Assembly: GCA_947446635.1 (NCBI GenBank)
Contig: CANFHF010000001.1
Span: 124,001 to 188,000 of the forward strand
Reading direction: 5' to 3'
DNA length: 64,000 nt
Source of the DNA: Flavobacteriaceae bacterium
GTDB taxonomy: Bacteria; Bacteroidota; Bacteroidia; Flavobacteriales; Flavobacteriaceae
The position numbers were made by a program, and so were the translations under genes. Below the pieces are notes generated by a model, which did not search any database, had not been told where the DNA came from, and saw only the letters and a list, made by a program, of their open reading frames with translations. This document shows, piece after piece, positions 59,442 to 64,000 of the stretch. Within the stretch, counting starts at the first letter, position 1. Each line of letters opens with the position of its first letter.

Positions 59442-59468
59442 TGTCATTGCGAGTTTGCTAAGCAGTCT
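59442..59468 (+). repeat. Fragment of a dispersed TGTCATTGCGAG-type repeat
   Basis: TGTCATTGCGAGTTTGCTAAGCAGTCTG between the ABC gene and truA resembles one end of the TGTCATTGCGAG...AAGCAATCT repeats I recall from Bacteroidota intergenic DNA. The inverted string GCAATGACA lies on the other side of truA (60372-60380). Confidence 0.4.
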
Positions 59469-59472
59469 GTTG

Positions 59473-60234
59473 CTATATGTAATCATAATCAATTTTTGTC
59501 AAATACAAGCCGTGTGCCGGAACCGAAAAACCAGCTTTATCTCGGTTTTTACTTTTAATAATTTCATTAAAATCCTCCAAAGTGATTTTACATAACCCAA
59601 CATTTACAAGTGTTCCAACGATAGCGCGAACCATATTTCGCAAAAAACGATTAGCTGAAATGGTAAAAATAAGTTTATCATTTTCTTGTTTCCAATGTGC
59701 TTCAAAAATGGTACAATCGAAAGTGCTTACATCTGTATTTACTTTCGAAAAACATTGAAAATCAGTATGGTTAAAGAGTAGTTTCGATGCTTCATTCATC
59801 AAATGTAAATCTAACTCATGATGAAAATACCAACTTCCATCTTGCGAAAAAACATCCTTGAAGGTGTTTACATGATATTCGTATGTTCTTTTCTTAGCAT
59901 CAAAGCGGGCATGTGCCTCATCTGAAACAGGTATTATGTTATAAATAACAATATCTTTAGGAAGATAGGAGTTGAGTTTGTGTACTAAACTGAAAACAGA
60001 AATTGGGGTTTCAAAATCAAAATGAGCATACATTTCCTTGGCATGAACTCCAGTATCGGTGCGTCCCGATCCCATGCAATTAATTTGCTTCGCCTGTTCG
60101 CTATCGCTCGAGCTAGAATTCAAAACTACTGACAATGCTTTGTTTAGGGTTTCCTGAACAGACGAAGCGTTGGGCTGGTATTGCCATCCATGATAATTCG
60201 TTCCGTTATAGGCTAGTTTTATAAAGTACCTCAA
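59473..60234 (-). CDS. truA: tRNA pseudouridine(38-40) synthase
   Basis: A 253-residue enzyme that makes pseudouridine at positions 38-40 of the anticodon stem. Catalytic Asp60 is in GSGRTDTGVHA; LAYNGTNYHGWQYQP at the start, AKKRTYEYHV and FLRNMVRAIVGTLVNVG at the C-terminus are conserved. Length is normal. It is encoded just upstream of the MdlB-like ABC gene with a 36-base gap, so the two may share a transcript. Confidence 0.97.
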   Translation of the reverse strand: MRYFIKLAYNGTNYHGWQYQPNASSVQETLNKALSVVLNSSSSDSEQAKQINCMGSGRTDTGVHAKEMYAHFDFETPISVFSLVHKLNSYLPKDIVIYNIIPVSDEAHARFDAKKRTYEYHVNTFKDVFSQDGSWYFHHELDLHLMNEASKLLFNHTDFQCFSKVNTDVSTFDCTIFEAHWKQENDKLIFTISANRFLRNMVRAIVGTLVNVGLCKITLEDFNEIIKSKNRDKAGFSVPAHGLYLTKIDYDYI

Positions 60235-60253
60235 GTGATTTCTTTTGAATCAA

Positions 60254-60261
60254 CAAAGATA
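60254..60261 (-). promoter_or_regulatory. -7 box of truA
   Basis: The minus strand reads TATCTTTG, exact TAnnTTTG, 19 bases before the truA start. Confidence 0.5.
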
Positions 60262-60388
60262 CTTATTAATTTTTTTGCCACGAAGACGCAAAGGAGCAAA
60301 GTTTTTTAAATTTCCATTTGATTTTTTATTTGGAATTTGAATGTTTATTTTTACTCCAAAATTATAGCCTAGCAATGACATTATAAAT

Positions 60389-60883
60389 ATGAAAAAAATC
60401 CTATTGCTTTCCGATACGCACAGTCATATAGACGACACAATTTTAAAATATGTATCGCAGGCTGATGAAGTCTGGCATGCTGGTGATATAGGAAATTTAG
60501 TGGTGACGGATGCCGTGAAAAAAATCAAGCCATTACGTTGTGTGTATGGTAATATTGATGATGATAAAGCGCGTATGGAATTTCCATTACACAATAGATT
60601 TATGTGCGAAGGCGTAGATGTTTGGATTACCCATATTGGCGGTTATCCGGGAAGATACAACCCTTCTATAAAAGCCAAATTAGCTACTAATCCACCAAAA
60701 CTATTTATTTGTGGTCATTCACATATTCTAAAAGTAATTTTCGACAAGAAAAACAACCTTTTACACCTGAATCCAGGTGCAGCCGGAAAAAGTGGTTTTC
60801 ATCAGGTTAGAACTATGTTGCGTTTTGTGATTGATGGGGATAAAATAAAAGATTTGGAAATTATCGAAATTGGAAAGAAATAA
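60389..60883 (+). CDS. YfcE/MJ0936-type metallophosphoesterase
   Basis: A 164-residue calcineurin-like phosphoesterase. All metal motifs are present: LLSDTHSH (Asp9, His11), WHAGDIG (Asp33), YGNIDDD (Asn55), an HIGGYPGRY region and CGHSHI near residue 110, then NPGAAGKS. The family has phosphodiesterase activity on cyclic or dinucleotide substrates in vitro; the natural substrate is not known. It is a single gene, divergent from truA. Confidence 0.93.
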   Translation: MKKILLLSDTHSHIDDTILKYVSQADEVWHAGDIGNLVVTDAVKKIKPLRCVYGNIDDDKARMEFPLHNRFMCEGVDVWITHIGGYPGRYNPSIKAKLATNPPKLFICGHSHILKVIFDKKNNLLHLNPGAAGKSGFHQVRTMLRFVIDGDKIKDLEIIEIGKK

Positions 60884-60911
60884 AAAAACCCAAATTTTTA
60901 CATTCGGGTTT
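60883..60911 (-). terminator. Possible terminator of the DUF4293 gene
   Basis: AAACCC and GGGTTT arms (6 bp, loop AAATTTTTACATTC) with a left A run give a weak minus-strand hairpin 31 bases after the DUF4293 stop. Confidence 0.4.
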
Positions 60912-60941
60912 CCTTCGCACTAATAAACTAAGATTATAGGA

Positions 60942-61355
60942 TTATCTCAATCGATCCACAGATTTTACAAGATCTTCGTCCTTTTTGATGGCCTTATTAG
61001 CTAAGACTAATAATACGATAGCAACAATAGGTAGAAACATCCCAATACCTTTCTCCGAAACAGCAGCTGTTCCTCCAGATAAATTTAGCGAACAATATAC
61101 AAACAAGCCTAATAAAATTAAATTTAAAATTATATTCAATCTGTCAATAACAAATTGATTTTGTCTTTTTTTATACGAAACAATACTCAACAACGAAAGT
61201 GTTGTGCTTAATCCTAATACTACAACATAAATCTGATTTTGCATAAAAAAGTAAACTTTTCCATCTGTCATTGTCCATAACGGAATAAAGAATGGTAAAA
61301 TACCATTCACCACAAAGGCAAGAAGTAAATATAGAGTTTGAATTCTTTGGATCAT
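60942..61355 (-). CDS. DUF4293 membrane protein
   Basis: A 137-residue protein with four predicted membrane helices (about 6-26, 42-60, 72-92, 104-123), short loops, and a charged tail KKDEDLVKSVDRLR. The start MIQRIQTLYLLLAF is typical of DUF4293, a family found in Bacteroidota; function unknown. It is divergent from rho, a gene neighbourhood I recall for this family in other flavobacteria. A -7 box lies 17 bases upstream. Confidence 0.85.
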   Translation of the reverse strand: MIQRIQTLYLLLAFVVNGILPFFIPLWTMTDGKVYFFMQNQIYVVVLGLSTTLSLLSIVSYKKRQNQFVIDRLNIILNLILLGLFVYCSLNLSGGTAAVSEKGIGMFLPIVAIVLLVLANKAIKKDEDLVKSVDRLR

Positions 61356-61372
61356 TTTTAAAATTTGTTTTA

Positions 61373-61380
61373 CAAAAATA
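61373..61380 (-). promoter_or_regulatory. -7 box of the DUF4293 gene
   Basis: The minus strand reads TATTTTTG, exact TAnnTTTG, 17 bases before the start. Confidence 0.5.
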
Positions 61381-61403
61381 TATTTTCTTTTTAATAAATA
61401 CTA

Positions 61404-61433
61404 TTGTATCATTAAAATTTATTCGTATTATTG
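61404..61433 (+). promoter_or_regulatory. Probable promoter of rho with ~100-base leader
   Basis: TTG (61404-61406), 19 bases, and TATTATTG (61426-61433, one mismatch to TAnnTTTG). The leader to the rho start at 61539 would be about 100 bases, long enough for Rho autoregulation; no specific site seen. Confidence 0.5.
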
Positions 61434-61538
61434 CATAACAAATCCGTAAGTACTTCATTCTTCGGTCAATTCAAAATCAAAAAAATACCCTACACAATTT
61501 TACTGAATTCCCATTTTAATTAAACTCATAGAACATTT

Positions 61539-63299
61539 ATGTTTGAAATTTCTGTATTAAAAGAAATGAAGCTTTCTGAGCTTCAAGAAATTGCTAAATC
61601 AGCTAAAACCATAAAATTTAACGGTGTGAAAAAAGAGGATCTAATCGGTCAAATCTTAGAACACCAATCAGTAAGTGCGTCTTCAATATTAAATAGTAAA
61701 ACCATTGAAGACGATAAGCCTAAAAGGGCTCGAATTGTTGCTGATAAAAAAACTATTATTAAAAAAACTTCAAATACTTCCCTTTTCGAAAACGAAGAAA
61801 CCCTAGCAGAAATAAATCCTCCTATTATGGAAAATGAGATGACCGAGGTGGCAATTCCTGAAAATAGTACTGATAAAAAAGTCGGAAAGATTATTAAATT
61901 CAACAAATCAGCCTACGAAAAGAAAGTGGCTTTGCAAAAAGAAAAAGAGGAAGCAAAAGGATTAGCTGAAGAAAATGAACCTGCAAAAGAGAATGAAATA
62001 GTTTCAGAAGGTACAAAAGCAGAAAACGGAGAAGTTATCGCTCCTATTAAGAAGGTAAATCCACACGAGCGAAAGCGAACTGACGAAGTAAATCAACTCA
62101 ATAAACAAAATACAAATCAAAATGGAAATTTAAATCCTAATTTTAAAGCTAAAAAAAGCAATTTTAGGGATTCCGATTTTGAATTTGACGGGATAATAGA
62201 AAGTGAAGGCGTTCTGGAAATGATGCCTGATGGCTATGGTTTTCTTCGTTCCTCAGATTATAATTATTTGGCTTCGCCAGATGATATTTATTTATCAACT
62301 TCTCAAATTAGATTGTTTGGACTTAAAACTGGAGATACTGTAAAAGGGGTGGTTCGTCCTCCAAAAGAAGGCGAGAAATTCTTTCCTTTAGTTCGTGTTT
62401 TAAAAATAAATGGCCATGATCCGCAAGTGGTTCGAGATCGCGTTTCTTTCGAACACTTAACACCAGTTTTTCCATCCGAAAAATTTAAATTAGCCGAAAG
62501 ACAAAGTACTATTTCTACCCGAATTATTGATTTGTTTTCTCCAATAGGAAAAGGCCAGCGCGGTATGATTGTGGCACAACCCAAAACAGGTAAGACCATG
62601 TTGTTGAAAGACATTGCAAATGCTATTGCCGCTAACCATCCCGAGGTTTATTTGATTGTTTTATTGATAGATGAGCGACCAGAAGAAGTTACTGATATGC
62701 AACGAAGCGTTCGAGGTGAAGTGATTGCTTCAACTTTTGACAGAGAGCCACAAGAACACGTTAAAATTGCTAATATCGTTCTCGAAAAAGCAAAACGTTT
62801 GGTGGAATGTGGTCACGATGTAGTAATTCTATTGGATTCCATTACCCGTTTGGCAAGAGCTTATAACACGGTACAACCTGCATCTGGTAAGGTATTGAGT
62901 GGTGGTGTTGATGCCAATGCGCTGCAAAAACCAAAACGCTTTTTTGGAGCGGCCAGAAATGTTGAGAATGGAGGTTCATTGAGTATAATTGCAACTGCCT
63001 TGACAGAAACGGGTTCAAAAATGGACGAAGTTATTTTTGAGGAATTCAAAGGAACAGGAAATATGGAATTACAACTGGATCGTAAAATTGCTAACAAACG
63101 AATTTTCCCAGCAATTGATTTAACCTCTTCAAGTACTAGACGTGATGATCTGTTGCTTGATCCAAAAACATTGCAAAGAATGTGGATTATGAGAAAATAT
63201 CTTTCGGATATGAATCCGGTCGAAGCAATGGATTTCATTAATGATCGTTTCAAGAAAACCAAAAATAATGAGGAGTTTTTAATTTCTATGAATGATTAA
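61539..63299 (+). CDS. rho: Transcription termination factor Rho, long form
   Basis: A 586-residue RNA helicase; E. coli Rho is 419. Order: SAP-like N-terminal helices ([18 protein letters not shown], 6-45), a ~165-residue charged, Asn/Lys/Glu-rich low-complexity insertion (about 50-215), the RNA-binding cold-shock domain ([22 protein letters not shown], about 220-290), and the RecA-like motor with P-loop QPKTGKTML (about 346), [25 protein letters not shown] and R-loop GTGNMELQL. Insertions at this place are typical for Bacteroidota and Actinobacteria and can alter RNA binding or phase separation. A shared terminator follows. Confidence 0.97.
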   Translation: MFEISVLKEMKLSELQEIAKSAKTIKFNGVKKEDLIGQILEHQSVSASSILNSKTIEDDKPKRARIVADKKTIIKKTSNTSLFENEETLAEINPPIMENEMTEVAIPENSTDKKVGKIIKFNKSAYEKKVALQKEKEEAKGLAEENEPAKENEIVSEGTKAENGEVIAPIKKVNPHERKRTDEVNQLNKQNTNQNGNLNPNFKAKKSNFRDSDFEFDGIIESEGVLEMMPDGYGFLRSSDYNYLASPDDIYLSTSQIRLFGLKTGDTVKGVVRPPKEGEKFFPLVRVLKINGHDPQVVRDRVSFEHLTPVFPSEKFKLAERQSTISTRIIDLFSPIGKGQRGMIVAQPKTGKTMLLKDIANAIAANHPEVYLIVLLIDERPEEVTDMQRSVRGEVIASTFDREPQEHVKIANIVLEKAKRLVECGHDVVILLDSITRLARAYNTVQPASGKVLSGGVDANALQKPKRFFGAARNVENGGSLSIIATALTETGSKMDEVIFEEFKGTGNMELQLDRKIANKRIFPAIDLTSSSTRRDDLLLDPKTLQRMWIMRKYLSDMNPVEAMDFINDRFKKTKNNEEFLISMND

Positions 63300-63315
63300 A
63301 TTTTAAGATTTTAAA

Positions 63316-63347
63316 CAAAAAAAGTCCCGTAATTGGGACTTTTTTTG
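63316..63347. terminator. Bidirectional terminator between rho and the RsmB-like gene
   Basis: AAAAAAAGTCCC and GGGACTTTTTTT form a perfect 12-bp stem (loop GTAATT), with A's left and T's right, between convergent genes. Confidence 0.85.
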
Positions 63348-63360
63348 TTATATATAAATT

Positions 63361-64000
63361 TTATTTTACAACTTCTTCTTTACGTTCTAATAACGCCATA
63401 TAAAATCCATCAAAACCAGACTCGTGAGCCAATATTTTCTGATCTTTTATAAAATCAAATTGTTTACCAATTTCGGTAGTTAAGAATTTTTTGACTTGTT
63501 CTTGATTTTCCGAAGGCAAAATAGAGCAAGTAGCATAAACTAACTTTCCACCTGGTTTTACAATTTTAGAATAATTTTCTAAAACTTCAGCTTGTACTTT
63601 ACGAATATTATCGATAAATTCAGGTTGTAACTTCCATTTGGCATCGGGATTTCGTTTTAAAACCCCCAAGCCACTACAAGGAGCGTCAATCAGAACTCTG
63701 TCGGCTTTTTCATGTAGTTTTTTGATGATTTTGGTAGAATCGATAATGCGATATTCAATATTAAACGCACCATCCCTTTTAGCTCTTATTTTTAATTGTT
63801 TTAGTTTACTTTCATATAAATCCATTGCTATTAATTGCCCTTTATTTTCCATCAAAGCCGCAATATGCAAAGTCTTGCCTCCTGCTCCAGCACAAGCATC
63901 AACTACTCTCATTCCAGGTTTCACATCAAGAAAATGTGCAACGAGTTGTGAATTGGCATCTTGAACTTCGAAAAATCCTTGTTTAAAAGCGTCTGTCAAG
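63361..64000 (-). CDS. RsmB-like 16S rRNA (cytosine-C5) methyltransferase, C-terminal part
   Basis: The frame continues past the right edge; 213 residues are visible. SAM motif VVDACAGAGGKT, motif IV DAPCSGLGVLKRNPDAKW and motif VI YATCSILPSENQEQV are intact; the two Cys are the nucleophile and release residue of RNA m5C methylases. FFEVQDANSQL just upstream is typical of the RsmB/RsmF/NOP2 group. RsmB (m5C967) is the best guess, but whether the NusB-like N-domain is present cannot be seen, so RsmF remains possible. Confidence 0.88.
   Translation of the reverse strand, partial: LTDAFKQGFFEVQDANSQLVAHFLDVKPGMRVVDACAGAGGKTLHIAALMENKGQLIAMDLYESKLKQLKIRAKRDGAFNIEYRIIDSTKIIKKLHEKADRVLIDAPCSGLGVLKRNPDAKWKLQPEFIDNIRKVQAEVLENYSKIVKPGGKLVYATCSILPSENQEQVKKFLTTEIGKQFDFIKDQKILAHESGFDGFYMALLERKEEVVK

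Overview
This window comes from an AT-rich Bacteroidota chromosome, almost certainly Flavobacterium or a close Flavobacteriaceae relative. The evidence is taxon-diagnostic gene content: two proteins with type IX secretion (T9SS) sorting domains, a TonB receptor with a DUF4249 lipoprotein, a PafA-like phosphatase, a PUR/DUF3276 protein, DUF4293, a monomeric NADP-isocitrate dehydrogenase, long Rho and NusB proteins, and a cyclophilin-FKBP fusion. Many genes also carry the Bacteroidota promoter signature (TTG about 19-20 bases before TAnnTTTG) in place of sigma70 boxes. No rRNA, tRNA, CRISPR array, prophage or intact insertion sequence was seen.

Layout. 1-5.1 kb is the most accessory part: the 3' end of a large T9SS adhesin-like gene, a decayed gene fragment, a DUF4143 ATPase with an operator-like double repeat in its promoter, and a polysaccharide deacetylase lipoprotein. 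5.1-13.8 kb holds purB, a TrmH-type methylase, a carboxypeptidase-regulatory-domain protein, a DEAD-box helicase, rdgB and clpC; between rdgB and clpC lies an independent small RNA candidate with a 6S-like fold. 14.0-28.4 kb runs mostly on the plus strand: gyrA, a TPR protein, corA, pyrG, yidC, a MORN protein, mnmA, a secreted subtilase and a PafA-like phosphatase. 28.5-35.9 kb on the minus strand is lysA and gltBD. 36.3-45.9 kb holds sucC, a Rossmann-fold protein and DUF1456 pair, uvrB, rlmF, thiamine pyrophosphokinase, and the DUF4249/TonB pair. 46-54.7 kb holds icd, rplS, trmD, the dual immunophilin, a PUR protein, an MdlA-like ABC half transporter, nusB and yajC. 54.7-64 kb holds pepT, lpd, an MdlB-like ABC half transporter, truA, a phosphodiesterase, DUF4293, rho and the C-terminal part of an RsmB-like methylase cut by the window edge.

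How the genes fit together. Most of the window is core information processing (GyrA, Rho, NusB, UvrB, TrmD, TruA, MnmA, RlmF, RsmB-like, L19, YidC, YajC) and central nitrogen/carbon metabolism (GltBD, LysA, PurB, PyrG, SucC, Icd, Lpd). The two ABC half transporters look complementary (one with a degenerate and one with a canonical catalytic site) and may form one heterodimer. Promoter boxes settle several start codons: for deaD, clpC, sucC, icd and trmD the longest possible start lies in or upstream of the promoter, so the shorter start is used.

I did not find a clear new multi-gene system. The best leads are the small RNA at about 11.06-11.20 kb, the operator-controlled DUF4143 ATPase beside a gene remnant, the palindromic dispersed repeat at 6.57-6.67 kb, and the possible split ABC heterodimer.
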